A stretch of 64,000 bases of DNA from Phenylobacterium sp. J426 (GCF_024699945.1 NZ_JAJOMY010000001.1:620001-684000); one strand, 5' to 3'. Positions 36,809 to 45,984 are shown, numbered from the stretch's first letter. Notes: a model not told the origin generated them from the sequence alone. Program-made: numbers and translations.

Positions 36809-37287
36809 AGCTGGGCCAGCAGGTAGTCGGCCGACGAGACCTTGAATTCGCCGGCCTGCTCGACGTTGAGCTGCTGCACGACGCCGTCGCTGACGATCAT
36901 CGAATAGCGCTGCGAACGCGGGCCCATGCCGAACTTCGAGCCGTCGAAGTCGAGACCGATCTCCTTGGCGAACTGGCCGTTGCCGTCCGCGAGCATGACG
37001 ATGTCCTCGCCCACGGCCTGGTCCTCGGCCCAGGCGCGCATGACGAACGCGTCGTTGACCGAGATGCAGGCGATCTCGTCGACACCCTTGGCCTTGAGGT
37101 TCGACGCCTCCTGCTTGAACCCCGGCAGGTGCTTAGCCGAACAGGTCGGGGTGAAGGCGCCGGGCACGGCGAAGAGCGCCACGGTCCTGCCCTTGAAGAA
37201 CTCGTCGCTGGAAACCGGCTTCGGCCCCTCGGCGGTGGCCTGGGTGAGGGTCACGCTGGGCAGCTTGTCACCGACTTTGATGGTCAT
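36805..37287 (-). CDS. Prx5/AhpE-type peroxiredoxin
   Basis: A 160-aa thiol peroxidase. The peroxidatic cysteine is C49 in FAVPGAFTPTCSAKHLPGF, the hallmark of the Prx5 group; C74 (EIACISVND) is a second conserved cysteine. The protein runs from MTIKVGDKLPSVTL to SSADYLLAQL with normal length and reduces H2O2 and organic peroxides using glutathione/glutaredoxin or thioredoxin. AGGAGACGCTCC before the ATG at 37287 decides the start, although the frame is open to 37371. It is divergent from the YqgE gene with 83 bp between. Confidence 0.95.
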   Translation of the reverse strand: MTIKVGDKLPSVTLTQATAEGPKPVSSDEFFKGRTVALFAVPGAFTPTCSAKHLPGFKQEASNLKAKGVDEIACISVNDAFVMRAWAEDQAVGEDIVMLADGNGQFAKEIGLDFDGSKFGMGPRSQRYSMIVSDGVVQQLNVEQAGEFKVSSADYLLAQL

Positions 37288-37370
37288 GGAGCGTCTCCTG
37301 AAAGGCTTTGACGACGCTGATAGCCGAAGCTCCTTGAAAGCGCCACGAAAGGGCTCGACACTCGGGCGCA

Positions 37371-37934
37371 ATGGAAAGCGGCTTCCTGTCCGGCCAGCTC
37401 CTGATCTCGATGCCGGGGATATCCGACCCGCGGTTCGAGCGGACGCTCATCCTCATCTGCGCCCATGACGCCCAGCATGCCATGGGCCTGGCGCTGAACC
37501 ATCCGGTCGAGGGCCTGACCGTGCCCGATCTGCTGGAGAAGCTCGACATCAAGTCGGACATCACCCTGCCGCCCAACCTGGTGCTGGTCGGGGGGCCGGT
37601 GGAGCGGGAGCGCGGTTTCGTGTTGCACACCGACGACTACCAGGGCGAGTTCAGCCTGAAGGTGGGCGCCGGCGTCGGACTGACGGCCACGCGCGAGGTG
37701 CTGGAGGCCATGGCCAGCGAGACCGCTCGGCCCCGTCGTTCCTTGCTCGCGCTCGGCTATGCCGGCTGGGGCGCCGGACAGCTCGAGTACGAGATCCGCG
37801 AGAACGTCTGGCTCACCTGCGAGGCTGACGAGGACCTGATCTTCGACGGCGACCATCGCACGAAGTGGAGCCGAGCGCTGGCCAAGCTGGGCATCGACCC
37901 CAAGTTCCTGGGTGCGGAAGCCGGACGGGCTTGA
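37371..37934 (+). CDS. YqgE/AlgH family (UPF0301) protein
   Basis: A 187-aa protein with the family blocks FLSGQLLISMPGISDPRFERTLILICAHD, MGLALNHP, LVLVGGPVERERGFVLH and SLLALGYAGWGAGQLEYEI. YqgE/AlgH proteins are widespread in proteobacteria; a link to alginate regulation in Pseudomonas has been suggested, but a biochemical role is not settled. It converges on the GGDEF/EAL gene with a 41-bp gap that shows no terminator. Confidence 0.95.
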   Translation: MESGFLSGQLLISMPGISDPRFERTLILICAHDAQHAMGLALNHPVEGLTVPDLLEKLDIKSDITLPPNLVLVGGPVERERGFVLHTDDYQGEFSLKVGAGVGLTATREVLEAMASETARPRRSLLALGYAGWGAGQLEYEIRENVWLTCEADEDLIFDGDHRTKWSRALAKLGIDPKFLGAEAGRA

Positions 37935-37975
37935 GCCCAGACGTCGTCGCGCCCGCCGGGAGCGACCAACCTGCC

Positions 37976-39638
37976 TTAGCCCCGCGCCTTCAGCGGGGCG
38001 GCGCCGTCGACGTAGCTCTCGTTGAGGTAGACCTCGGCCTCCTGTGCAGACAGGGCCGGCGCATAGCCGAAGCCCTGGCCGTAGTCGCAGCCGAGCGCCA
38101 GCAGGTTGCGCGCCATGCCGGCGTTCTCGACGCCCTCGGCGACGACCTCCATGTCGAGGTCCTGTCCGAGCTTGACCACCGAGGAAACGATCTTCGTCGA
38201 GCCTTCATTGGTGGCCATGGTGCGAACGAAGTAGCGGTCGATCTTGAGCGTGTCGAAGGGCAGCCGGGTCAGGTAGCTCAGCGACGAAAAGCCGGTGCCG
38301 AAATCGTCGAGGGCGAGCGCCGCGCCGGCAGCGCGGAGCGCCCGCAGCGTCACCGCCGCGCGCTCGGGATCGCGCATGACGTCGCCCTCGGTCACCTCCA
38401 GCTTCAATGCGCCGGCGGGCAGGCCGGTCTCGCGCCGGATGGTCTGCACGTCGGACACGAGGTCCGGCCTGTCGATCTCGCCGGTCGAGAGGTTCACGGC
38501 GACCGAAAGTTCGCCGGCCGCGCGATGGCGATGGCGCCACACGGCGAGCTGGCGGGCGGCCTCGCGCATCATCATTGCGCCGATATCGCTCATCAGGCCC
38601 ATCTCGTCGCAAAGCGGCAGGAACTGCTCGGGCATAAGCAGACCGCGGCGCGGGTGGCGCCAGCGGACGAGGGCCTCGAAGCCGGAGAGCGCGCCGGTCG
38701 AGAGGCGCACGATCGGCTGGTAGAAGGGCGTCAGTTCGCCGCGATTGAGCGCGCCCTTCAGGTCGCCCTCCAAAGCCAGACGGGACAGGCCGTCGGTCTC
38801 CAGGCTACGGCCGTAGGCGGCCGCGCCCCCGCCGCGGCCGTGGCTGCGGGCGGATCTCGACCGCGAGCTCGGCCCGGCGCAGCAGTTCGGCCGCCTCGGG
38901 GGCGTCTTCGCCGCCCGGGGCTTCGACCGCGCCGATCGAGAGCGTGGGATGGATGTCGAAGCCGGCGACGCGCAGCGGCTGCTCGAGCGCGCGCCGGAGG
39001 GCGTCCGCGCCAGGCGACTCGGCCTTGGGGCAGAGGGCGGCGAACTCGTCCTCGCCGACGCGGGCCAGCAGCGCCCCGGGCGGGAAGGCCGCGGCCAGGC
39101 GAGAGCCCAGGGCGGCGAGCACCAGATCGGCGCGCTCGTGGCCCAGCGCCTCGTTCAGCCGGCGCAAGCGGTCGAGGTCAGCGACGATCAATTCGTGGGT
39201 GGCGGGCGACTGCAGGCGCTCGCGGGCGCGGGCGATGAAGCTGCGGCGGTCCAGGAGCCCGGTGAGCGCGTCTTGATCGGACGCGGCGAACTTGATCTCG
39301 GGGGCGACGACGCCGGACGCGCGGACGCCGTCCTCCAGCCAGACGCCCCGCCAGATGCAGACTCCCCCGCCGCGCATGCGCAACCTGACGGCCACCTCTC
39401 CGCCAGGCTGCTGGAGGCGGAGGACCTCATCGGCCTGGGCGCGGTCCTGCGGCAGGGCGAGCGCGCGCAGGGCGGCGGAGGAGCATTCCGGCGCCAGCGG
39501 TCCCAGCCCGAGGGCCCGGGTCGCGCCCGTCAGCCGAAGGCGGTCCTTTTCGGGCTCCCACACCCAAAGCGCGATGTCGGCCGCGCCCAACGCTTCGAGC
39601 GTGGCCGTGGCGTCCCACATCCAGCGGTCGTTCGACAT
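37976..39638 (-). CDS. Degenerate GGDEF plus EAL domain protein (one-base frameshift)
   Basis: A c-di-GMP signalling protein of about 553 aa. An N-terminal PAS-like region (ADIALWVWEPEKDRLRLTGATRALG) is followed by a GGDEF domain whose signature reads GEDEF (RVGEDEFAALCP), probably not cyclase-active. The EAL domain keeps its metal and catalytic residues: FEALVRW, AVNLST, LEVTEGD, LDDFGTG, LKIDRYF and VAEGVEN. It is therefore a likely phosphodiesterase. The two domains lie in different frames; removing one base near 38855-38862 joins RRAELAV to RSARSHGRGGG...YGRSLETDGLSRLALEGDLKGAL. It is the last gene of the thrC/M16/GNAT run. Confidence 0.88.
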
Positions 39639-39670
39639 CGGTACTCGGTCGCGCTCGATACGGCGCCGGC

Positions 39671-40282
39671 CTAGACCGACACCCCCTCGTCCGGACCATC
39701 GTGCCCGCCATAGGGGCTGACTCGGCCGAACAGCACATGATCGCGCCAGGCGCCGTTAATTTTGAGATAAGCCTTGGCGAAGCCTTCCTCGGCGAACCCC
39801 GCCTTGCCCAGCAGGTCGCGGGACGGCGCGTTCTCGGGGATGCAGGCCGCCTCCAGGCGGTGAAGACCAAGGGTGCGGAACGAGAACTCGCTGATCGCCT
39901 TCACGGCCGCCAGCGTCAGGCCCTGGCGGGTGTAGGGCCGGCCGCACCAGTAGCCGATGGATCCCATCTGGGCGACGCCGCGGCGGACGTTCGAGAGCGT
40001 GATGCCGCCGGTGATCGCCTCGTCCGAGGCGCGGATGACGAAGAACGGATAGGCCGCCCCGACCTCTCGATCCCGGGCATAGGCTAGCAGGCGCCGGCGG
40101 AAGGCTCCGCGCGACAGGTCGTCCGCCGGCCAGGTGGGCTCCCACGGCTGCAGGAAGGCGCGGCTGACGGCGCGCAGCTCGCGCCACTCGGCGTAGTCGC
40201 CGGCCCGCGGCGGACGCAGCCAGACGCCCTCGCCTTCGACGCGAAGGCCGCTCTCCGGCGCGATCCAGTCCAGCAGGGCCAT
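39671..40282 (-). CDS. GNAT acetyltransferase, RimJ/RimL type
   Basis: A 203-aa acetyltransferase. LRPPRAGDYAEWRELRAVSRAFLQPWEPTW is the N-terminal block of the RimJ group. GSIGYWCGRPYTRQGLTLAAVKAISEFSF is the acetyl-CoA motif, followed by LHRLEAACIPENAPSRDLLGKAGFAEEGF. Members acetylate ribosomal protein N-termini or other amino groups. It starts 47 bp after the M16 peptidase stop and ends 32 bp before the GGDEF/EAL start, so all three are probably co-transcribed. Confidence 0.92.
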   Translation of the reverse strand: MALLDWIAPESGLRVEGEGVWLRPPRAGDYAEWRELRAVSRAFLQPWEPTWPADDLSRGAFRRRLLAYARDREVGAAYPFFVIRASDEAITGGITLSNVRRGVAQMGSIGYWCGRPYTRQGLTLAAVKAISEFSFRTLGLHRLEAACIPENAPSRDLLGKAGFAEEGFAKAYLKINGAWRDHVLFGRVSPYGGHDGPDEGVSV

Positions 40283-40329
40283 GGCCCCAAGGTCGCCGAT
40301 TTGACGACCGAAGCAAAGACAACTCGCCG

Positions 40330-41628
40330 CTAGCCGGCGACCGCGCGCTGGAACGTCTCGGCCGCCTTCAGCGCCGCCTTGGGGCCAAGCACCGCCACGG
40401 CGGCCTTCTTCTGGTCGAGGATGCGGGCGGTCAGCGACGCCAGCCGCTGCGGCGTGACGGCGTCGACCTCGGCGGCGACCTGTTCGGGGTCCAGCGCCTC
40501 GCCGAACAGCAGGACCTGGCCTGCCGCCTGTTCGGCCCGGGCCAGGGCAGACTCGCGCCCCATGAACATCGAGCCCTTCAGCTGAGCCTTGGCGCGAGCC
40601 AGTTCGGCGGCCGGAACCGGCTCCGCCAGGTTGGCGATCTCGCCAACGGTCACTTCGGCCAACTCCACGGCGTCCTCGGCCGCGCAGCCGGCGAAGACGC
40701 CCAGCACGCCCGTCTCGGCGTAGGTCTCCGAATAGGCGTCGATCGCATAGGCGAGGCCGCGCTTTTCGCGGGCTTCCTGGAACAGCCGTGAGGCCATGCC
40801 GCCGCCGAGAATCTCGGCCAGCAGGCGCAGCGTGAAGTAGTCGGGATCGTGGACGCCCACGGCCGGCAGCAGGAGAACCACGTTGGCCTGCTCCAGCCGC
40901 TTGGCCACAGTGCGAACGCCGCCGACGAACGCCGCGTCGACGGGCGGCGGCAGGGCCGCGCCGTCGGCCCCGCCGAAGTCGCGCTCGGCGAGCCTGAGAA
41001 GTTCGTCCTCATCCACCGCCCCTGCGGCGCTGACCACCAGGGAGGGCGCGGCGTAGAGCGCCTGACGCCAGGCGCCGAGCGTCTGCGGGGTGGCGGCCCC
41101 GATGGACGTGGTGGTGCCGAGGATCGGCCGGCCCAGGGGCTGGCCGCCGAAGGCCGCCTCCTGGGCCAGTTCGAAGACGAGGTCGTCGGGCGTGTCGGCA
41201 GCCTCGGCGATCTCCTGGCCCACCACCTGCTTCTCACGGGCGAGGTCGGCGGCGTCCATCGCGGGCCGTTGCACGAGGTCGGCGACGATGGCCGAGCCAA
41301 GATCCAGCCCGTCCTTAAGAGCGCGGACCTGGAAGCTGGTGCGCTCGTAGCCGGTGGCCGCGTTGATATGGCCCCCGCCGGCTTCGATGACCTCGACGAT
41401 GTCGCGCGCCGAACGACCGCCGGCGCCCTTGAAGACCATGTGCTCGAGGAGATGCGACCAGCCCGAGCGGCCCTCGTCTTCGAATCGCGCGCCGCGGCCA
41501 GCGACGACGGACAGCGCGACCGTCTGCCAGCCGGACAGAGGGTCGCAAACGACGCGGACGCCGTTGGCCAGCGTGTGCACGCGCGGCGTGGCGCGCGAGC
41601 CGTCAGGCTTCGGCGAAGGCGCGGACAT
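40330..41628 (-). CDS. M16-family zinc metallopeptidase
   Basis: A 432-aa pitrilysin/processing-peptidase-like protein. The inverted zinc motif H59-L-L-E-H63 is in WSHLLEHMVFKG, with the third ligand E139 in VVGQEIAEA, 77 residues after E62 as expected. The second M16 domain has FFLRLLAEILGGGMASRLF-like sequence (YFTLRLLAEILGGGMASRLFQEAREKRGLAYAI). The ATG at 41626-41628 lies inside the 3' end of thrC (26-bp overlap), showing tight coupling; the open frame to 41700 is not needed. In alphaproteobacteria this gene commonly follows thrC. The substrate is unknown. Confidence 0.93.
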   Translation of the reverse strand: MSAPSPKPDGSRATPRVHTLANGVRVVCDPLSGWQTVALSVVAGRGARFEDEGRSGWSHLLEHMVFKGAGGRSARDIVEVIEAGGGHINAATGYERTSFQVRALKDGLDLGSAIVADLVQRPAMDAADLAREKQVVGQEIAEAADTPDDLVFELAQEAAFGGQPLGRPILGTTTSIGAATPQTLGAWRQALYAAPSLVVSAAGAVDEDELLRLAERDFGGADGAALPPPVDAAFVGGVRTVAKRLEQANVVLLLPAVGVHDPDYFTLRLLAEILGGGMASRLFQEAREKRGLAYAIDAYSETYAETGVLGVFAGCAAEDAVELAEVTVGEIANLAEPVPAAELARAKAQLKGSMFMGRESALARAEQAAGQVLLFGEALDPEQVAAEVDAVTPQRLASLTARILDQKKAAVAVLGPKAALKAAETFQRAVAG

Positions 41629-42991
41629 AGGCCTTGATGGTGTCGGCCTCGGCCGGCAGACGGTCGAACGTTTCGCGACGGTCGGCGAGGCTGGCGACAC
41701 CCCGCGGCAGGGCCGGCGTCACCCCGCAGGCCTTGGCCACATCGTCCGGGAACTTGGCGGCGTGAGCGGTGGACAGCACGACGATCGGACCCGGAACCTC
41801 GACGTGACGGAGGGCCGCGACGCCGACCGCCGTGTGCGGGTCGATGAGCTCGCCGGTTTCGTTGAGGGTCGAGAGGATGGTCCGCGCAGTCTCGTCTTCG
41901 CCGATCGTCACACCCCGGAACGTCTCGCGCATCTGGGCATGGGCGGCGGGCGGCAGGTCGAGCGCGCCGGCGTCGGCGAAGGCCTGGAACGCGCGCGCGG
42001 TCTCGACCGGCTCGCGGTTCACCGTTTCGAAGTAGAGCCGCTCGAAGTTCGAAGCCGACTGGATGTCCATGGCCGGAGATATGGTGGGCTGCACCGCGCC
42101 GCGCACGTAGCGGCCGCTCTCGAAAGCACGCGCCAGGATGTCGTTGGAGTTGGTGGCGGCGACGATCCTGGCGATCGGCAGGCCCATCCGCAGGGCCACA
42201 TAGCCGGCGAAGGCGTCCCCGAAGTTGCCGGAGGGCACGCAGAAGCTGACTGGCCGATGCGGCGCGCCCAGGGCTACGGCGGTCGTGAAGTAGTAGACGG
42301 CCTGGGCCGCGATGCGCGCGAAGTTGATCGAGTTGACGCCCGAGAGATCGACGGCCTGGCGCAGGGACCGGTCCTGGAACGCCTGTTTCACGATCGCCTG
42401 GCAATCGTCGAAGGTTCCGGAGACCGCCACGCAGGCGACGTTGTCCTCTTCCGCGGTGGTCATGAACCGCCGCTGGACCTCCGAGATGCGGCCTTCCGGG
42501 AAGAGCGCCACGATCTTCACGTTCCGGCGGCCGCGGAACGCCTCGACGGCGGCGCCGCCCGTGTCGCCCGACGTGGCGCACAGGATGGTCTGCGTCCGGT
42601 TCTGGGCGCCCAACAGGTGGTCGTACAGGCGGGCCAGAATCTGCATGGCCACGTCCTTGAACGCCAGGGATGGTCCATGGAACAGCTCGGCCAGGTGCGT
42701 GTCCGGCCCGAGCTGCACCAGCGGCACGACGGCGGCGTGGCTGAAGGTGGCGTAGGCCTCGCGGCACATCTCGGCCATGTCGTCGGACGAGATCTCGTCG
42801 CCCGCGAAGGCGCCGATGACCGCGGCGGCGACCTCGGCGTAGGGCTTGCCTGCGAAGTCGGCGATCTGTTCACGCGTGAGGCTCGGCCAGGCCTCGGGCA
42901 CGTAGAGGCCGCCGTCGGGGGCGAGGCCGGAGAGCACCGCATCGGCGAAGCCGACCGCCGGGGCCTGCCCGCGGGTCGAGACGTAGCGCAT
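41603..42991 (-). CDS. thrC: Threonine synthase
   Basis: A PLP enzyme converting O-phosphohomoserine to threonine, 462 aa. It starts MRYVSTRGQAPAVGFADAVLSGLAPDGGLYVPE, the typical ThrC N-terminus. The PLP lysine is K112 in FHGPSLAFKDVAMQ; SGDTGGAAVEAF and VPSGNFGDAFAGYVA are phosphate- and cofactor-binding segments. The ATG overlaps the SURF1 stop by one base (TGATG). The cluster ctaE-SURF1-thrC-M16 places threonine synthesis downstream of cytochrome oxidase assembly. Confidence 0.97.
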   Translation of the reverse strand: MRYVSTRGQAPAVGFADAVLSGLAPDGGLYVPEAWPSLTREQIADFAGKPYAEVAAAVIGAFAGDEISSDDMAEMCREAYATFSHAAVVPLVQLGPDTHLAELFHGPSLAFKDVAMQILARLYDHLLGAQNRTQTILCATSGDTGGAAVEAFRGRRNVKIVALFPEGRISEVQRRFMTTAEEDNVACVAVSGTFDDCQAIVKQAFQDRSLRQAVDLSGVNSINFARIAAQAVYYFTTAVALGAPHRPVSFCVPSGNFGDAFAGYVALRMGLPIARIVAATNSNDILARAFESGRYVRGAVQPTISPAMDIQSASNFERLYFETVNREPVETARAFQAFADAGALDLPPAAHAQMRETFRGVTIGEDETARTILSTLNETGELIDPHTAVGVAALRHVEVPGPIVVLSTAHAAKFPDDVAKACGVTPALPRGVASLADRRETFDRLPAEADTIKAYVRAFAEA

Positions 42992-43707
42992 CAACTCTTC
43001 CGCCGTTTCAGGAGCATGGCGGCATAGACGCCCGCCAAGGCGGCGGCAAGGCCGTACCACGTGCCGGCGTATTCGAGATGCCGGTTGGAGATGTTGGCCG
43101 GCACGGGCGCTGGCGTCAGGGCCTTCCACTCGGGATTGGTAGGCGTCTCGGCCATCAGGAAGACCGGCGCCGGGGCCGATGCGCCGAGGGCGGCGGCCAT
43201 GGCCTGGGCGTCGCGGGTGAACCAGCGTTCGGGGCGGTTCGGCGGCGAGAAGCGGCTGGCCGGGTCGGGGCTGCGCAGGACGCCCGTGACGGTGAGCGGC
43301 GCGCGGCTTGCGGGATCGACCGGAGGCCGGGACGAGACCGTGTCGGCGACGAAGCCGCGGTCGACGAGGACCGCGCGGTAGGGCGGCGCGTCCACCGCGC
43401 AGGCGGAGATCAGCCGCGCGCCCGCCTGCCCCTCCCGGAGGCCGTAGAGCTCGAGGTAGGGGGCGGCGGCGAGGCCGGGGCACTCCACGCGCACGCGGGT
43501 GAAGTCCACGTCCTGGCCGGCGGCGCGCCGCGCGAGCGCCGGGCCGATCGGGCCGGCGGGCGCGGCCTGCAGGGCCTCGATGCGGCGGAGGAGATCGCGT
43601 TTCCAGTGCAGGCGCTGGACCTGCCATGTCCCCAGAGAAACGAGGATCAGAAACGCAATCGCCGTGGCGACCGTCAGGATGACGGGGAAGCCACGGCGAA
43701 CGGTCAT
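42991..43707 (-). CDS. SURF1-family cytochrome oxidase biogenesis protein
   Basis: A 238-aa membrane protein. An N-terminal helix (FPVILTVATAIAFLILVSLGTWQVQRLHWKRDLL) with the conserved GTWQVQRLxWK motif is followed by a periplasmic domain (LVDRGFVADTV, PPNRPERWFTRDAQAMA). A C-terminal helix (NRHLEYAGTWYGLAAALAGVYAAML) carries the family H-L-x-Y-A-x-T-W-Y/F pattern. SURF1 helps insert heme a into subunit I. It is placed between ctaE and thrC, 25 bp after ctaE. Confidence 0.95.
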   Translation of the reverse strand: MTVRRGFPVILTVATAIAFLILVSLGTWQVQRLHWKRDLLRRIEALQAAPAGPIGPALARRAAGQDVDFTRVRVECPGLAAAPYLELYGLREGQAGARLISACAVDAPPYRAVLVDRGFVADTVSSRPPVDPASRAPLTVTGVLRSPDPASRFSPPNRPERWFTRDAQAMAAALGASAPAPVFLMAETPTNPEWKALTPAPVPANISNRHLEYAGTWYGLAAALAGVYAAMLLKRRKS

Positions 43708-43732
43708 TCGAATGTTGTCCGGATGGCGCGGG

Positions 43733-44602
43733 CTAGTGCCCGGCGCCGCCGAAGATCACGTAGATGAAGGCGAAGAGGAACAGCCACACCACGTCGACGA
43801 AGTGCCAGTACCAGGCCGCCGCCTCGAAGCCGAAGTGCTTCTGCGGGGTCATGCCGCCGTTCATCAGGCGCAGCAGGCACACCAGCAGGAAGATTGTGCC
43901 GATGAGGACGTGGAAACCGTGGAAACCCGTCGCCATGAAGAAGGTCGAACCATAGAGGCCCGCGTTGGCCGCTTCCTCGTTGAAGAAGTACTGGTGCGAC
44001 AGGATGTGGTGGTACTCGTAGACCTGCACCGCGGTGAAGAGCGCGCCGAGGACGACGGTGAGGATCAGGCCGTACTTGGCGCCCTTGCGGTCGCCTTGCT
44101 GCAGCGCGTGGTGAGCCCAGGTGACCGTGGTGCCCGAGAGCAGCAGGATCAGGGTGTTGACGAGGGGCAGTTCCCAGGCAGGCACCGTCTCGACGCCGGC
44201 CGGCGGCCACGTGGCCCAGGCGGTGCGGACTTCCTCGATCGCCGAGTGGGTGCGGACCTCGTTGAAGAGGGCCATCTCGAAGAACATCCAGAACCAGGCG
44301 ACGAAGAACATCACCTCGGAGGCGATGAACAGCACCATGCCGTAGCGCAGGCCGATCGAGACCACCGGCGTATGGTCGCCGGCGTTGCCTTCCTTGATGA
44401 CGTCCCGCCACCAGCCGAACATCGTGTAGAGGACGCCCGCGAGGCCGGCGGCGAACAGCCACCAGGTGCCTTCCGGGAAGCCGAACAGGCCCTTCATCCA
44501 CATCACGCCGCCCATGGCCATCACGGTGGCCGACAGCGACCCGACGAGCGGCCAGGGGCTCGGATTGACCAGGTGGTAGTCGTGTTTGACGCCTTCGGCC
44601 AT
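43733..44602 (-). CDS. ctaE: Cytochrome c oxidase subunit III
   Basis: A 289-aa inner-membrane subunit of the aa3 oxidase. About seven membrane helices are visible, including [46 protein letters not shown] and [26 protein letters not shown] (as [15 protein letters not shown]). It ends [24 protein letters not shown], the classical C-terminal block. The start is the ATG at 44602. It lies 140 bp from the previous gene of the cluster, a gap long enough for its own promoter. Confidence 0.97.
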   Translation of the reverse strand: MAEGVKHDYHLVNPSPWPLVGSLSATVMAMGGVMWMKGLFGFPEGTWWLFAAGLAGVLYTMFGWWRDVIKEGNAGDHTPVVSIGLRYGMVLFIASEVMFFVAWFWMFFEMALFNEVRTHSAIEEVRTAWATWPPAGVETVPAWELPLVNTLILLLSGTTVTWAHHALQQGDRKGAKYGLILTVVLGALFTAVQVYEYHHILSHQYFFNEEAANAGLYGSTFFMATGFHGFHVLIGTIFLLVCLLRLMNGGMTPQKHFGFEAAAWYWHFVDVVWLFLFAFIYVIFGGAGH

Positions 44603-44682
44603 TGCGGTCCTAACCCCTCAGATCCCACGCAAGGCGCCTGAACGCGCTCCTTGCGGAGTCGCCAGACGCGAAAGTCGCGGAC

Positions 44683-44712
44683 GCTATAGCCTTGCGTCGA
44701 CCCTCCCGCCAA
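44683..44712 (-). promoter_or_regulatory. Candidate housekeeping promoter for ctaE
   Basis: On the minus strand TTGGCGG (44712-44706), a 15-nt spacer and GCTATAGC (44690-44683) resemble the Caulobacter sigma-73 consensus TTGACGS / GCTANAWC, with one mismatch in each box and a spacer slightly over the usual length. It lies about 80 bp upstream of the ctaE ATG. Confidence 0.3.
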
Positions 44713-44742
44713 GGGGGAAAGGCCGCCGATAACGCAGGGATT

Positions 44743-45192
44743 TCAGTCGGCGGCGCCCATGGCCGTCTCCGCAGGCCCCGTCCGGCGGCGGCGCTCCTCG
44801 CCCCCGCGGCAGCCACGGGCCTGGTAGAGCCCGGCCAGGAGCGAGCGGCGGACCTGGGCGGCCTCCAGCCTGCGGATCGCACCACGCTCCCGGGCCTGGT
44901 GGGCCGCAGCGGCGCCGGGCGAGCGGGCGGGACGCGCCGCCGCCGCAGGCAGCTTCCGGTCGCCGATGAACGCGGCGCGGGTGATCGGCCCCGCATCGGC
45001 GAGCTGAATATCCCGCAGGCGCGCCGATCGCCGGATGGCGTCGGCCTCGAGGGCGACCATCTCGAGCCGCAGCTGATCACAGCTGAGCGCGCCGTCCTCG
45101 CGGTAGCCTGCAAGCGGCCCCACGGGCGCTGCGGCCTGCACGGCGCCGGCGGCGGCGAGCGCCAGGACGAAGACGGGCAGACGGCGCAGCAT
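44743..45192 (-). CDS. Secreted hypothetical protein inside the cta cluster
   Basis: A 149-aa product with a signal peptide (MLRRLPVFVLALAAAGAVQAAA), then an Ala/Arg-rich helical mature part with two Cys (ALSCDQLRLEMVALEADAIRRSARLRDIQ and QARGCRGGEE). It is oriented with the oxidase genes, 53 bp after the ctaG stop, but has no recognisable oxidase-assembly motif. High Ala/Arg content means an alternative frame cannot be fully ruled out. The signal peptide supports this one. Function unknown. Confidence 0.6.
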   Translation of the reverse strand: MLRRLPVFVLALAAAGAVQAAAPVGPLAGYREDGALSCDQLRLEMVALEADAIRRSARLRDIQLADAGPITRAAFIGDRKLPAAAARPARSPGAAAAHQARERGAIRRLEAAQVRRSLLAGLYQARGCRGGEERRRRTGPAETAMGAAD

Positions 45193-45245
45193 CGGAGGCC
45201 TCCTCGATCAGAACCGAGGTCAGCACGATCTGGCCCCGCCGTCAC

Positions 45246-45854
45246 CTAGTCCCCGGCGGCGGCGCTGACCTTGGCCGGATGGAGGTCGGCGCGGGCGGGC
45301 GCCGGCGCGGTGGTCGACGGGAAGAAGGTGTACGACAGCGTCACCTCCTGCTTGCCCTTCGTCTCGAAGTCGGACGCATACTTCGGATCGATGAAGTACA
45401 GCACCGGCATGTCGATCGTCTGGCCGGGCGCCACCGTCTGGTCCGAGAAGCAGAAGCAGTCGAGCTTCTGGAAGTAGGGACCGGCCTGCTCGGGCACGAC
45501 ATTGAACACGGCGCGGCCCGTAATCGGCTTGTCCGAGTTGTTGGTCACCTGGAAGAAGGCGACCTTCGTCTCGCCGATCCTGGTCTCCTGCTTCGTCTGC
45601 TTGGTCTCGAAGGTCCAGGGCAGTTCGCGGACGTTGGCGTCGAAGCGGACCGTGATCGCGCGGTCGAGGACGACGTCAGAGGCCTTGTCGGCCTTGCGGG
45701 TCGTGCCGTCGAAGCCCGTCAGCTGGCAGAACGCGCGGTAGAGGGGCACGGACGCGTAAGCCGCGCCGATCATGCCGAAGAAGGCCGCCGCACAGATCAG
45801 GGCGACCTTGGCGTTACGTTTGCGCGCCGGATCAGAAGGGACGTTCTGCGACAT
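45246..45854 (-). CDS. ctaG: Cytochrome c oxidase assembly protein CtaG/Cox11
   Basis: About 202 aa. One N-terminal membrane helix (KVALICAAAFFGMIGAAYASVPLYRAFCQLTGFDGTT) is followed by a periplasmic copper-binding domain with the CFCF motif (C133-F-C135-F in LDCFCFSDQ) and PVLYFIDPKYASD. C43 in the membrane-exit region is also conserved. It delivers copper to CuB of subunit I. The ATG at 45852-45854 lies inside the end of the 50-residue gene upstream; a TTG at 45863 is the alternative start. Confidence 0.96.
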   Translation of the reverse strand: MSQNVPSDPARKRNAKVALICAAAFFGMIGAAYASVPLYRAFCQLTGFDGTTRKADKASDVVLDRAITVRFDANVRELPWTFETKQTKQETRIGETKVAFFQVTNNSDKPITGRAVFNVVPEQAGPYFQKLDCFCFSDQTVAPGQTIDMPVLYFIDPKYASDFETKGKQEVTLSYTFFPSTTAPAPARADLHPAKVSAAAGD

Positions 45855-45984
45855 TCCCGCCAAGCCTCACGATGGTGACGACGAAGATCAGGACGACGAA
45901 TAGCAGAAGACCCAGGGCCAGGGCGATGTTGCGGCCGCGACGGGCCTTCGCCTCGGCGTCGCTCTCACGAGAAGGATCGCTCAT
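45832..45984 (-). CDS. Small single-pass membrane protein (50 aa) between ctaB and ctaG
   Basis: The ATG at 45982-45984 directly follows the ctaB TAG stop. The product begins MSDPSRESDAEAKARRGRN, has one membrane helix (IALALGLLLFVVLIFVVTIV), and ends RLGGNVAERPF. The TGA at 45832-45834 lies within ctaG (about 23 bp overlap). The tight fit on both sides and the charged N-terminus plus helix make it a convincing gene. Small proteins at this place in alphaproteobacterial cta clusters are known as CoxF-like or hypothetical proteins; a role in oxidase assembly or as an extra subunit is inferred from position. Confidence 0.8.
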   Translation of the reverse strand: MSDPSRESDAEAKARRGRNIALALGLLLFVVLIFVVTIVRLGGNVAERPF

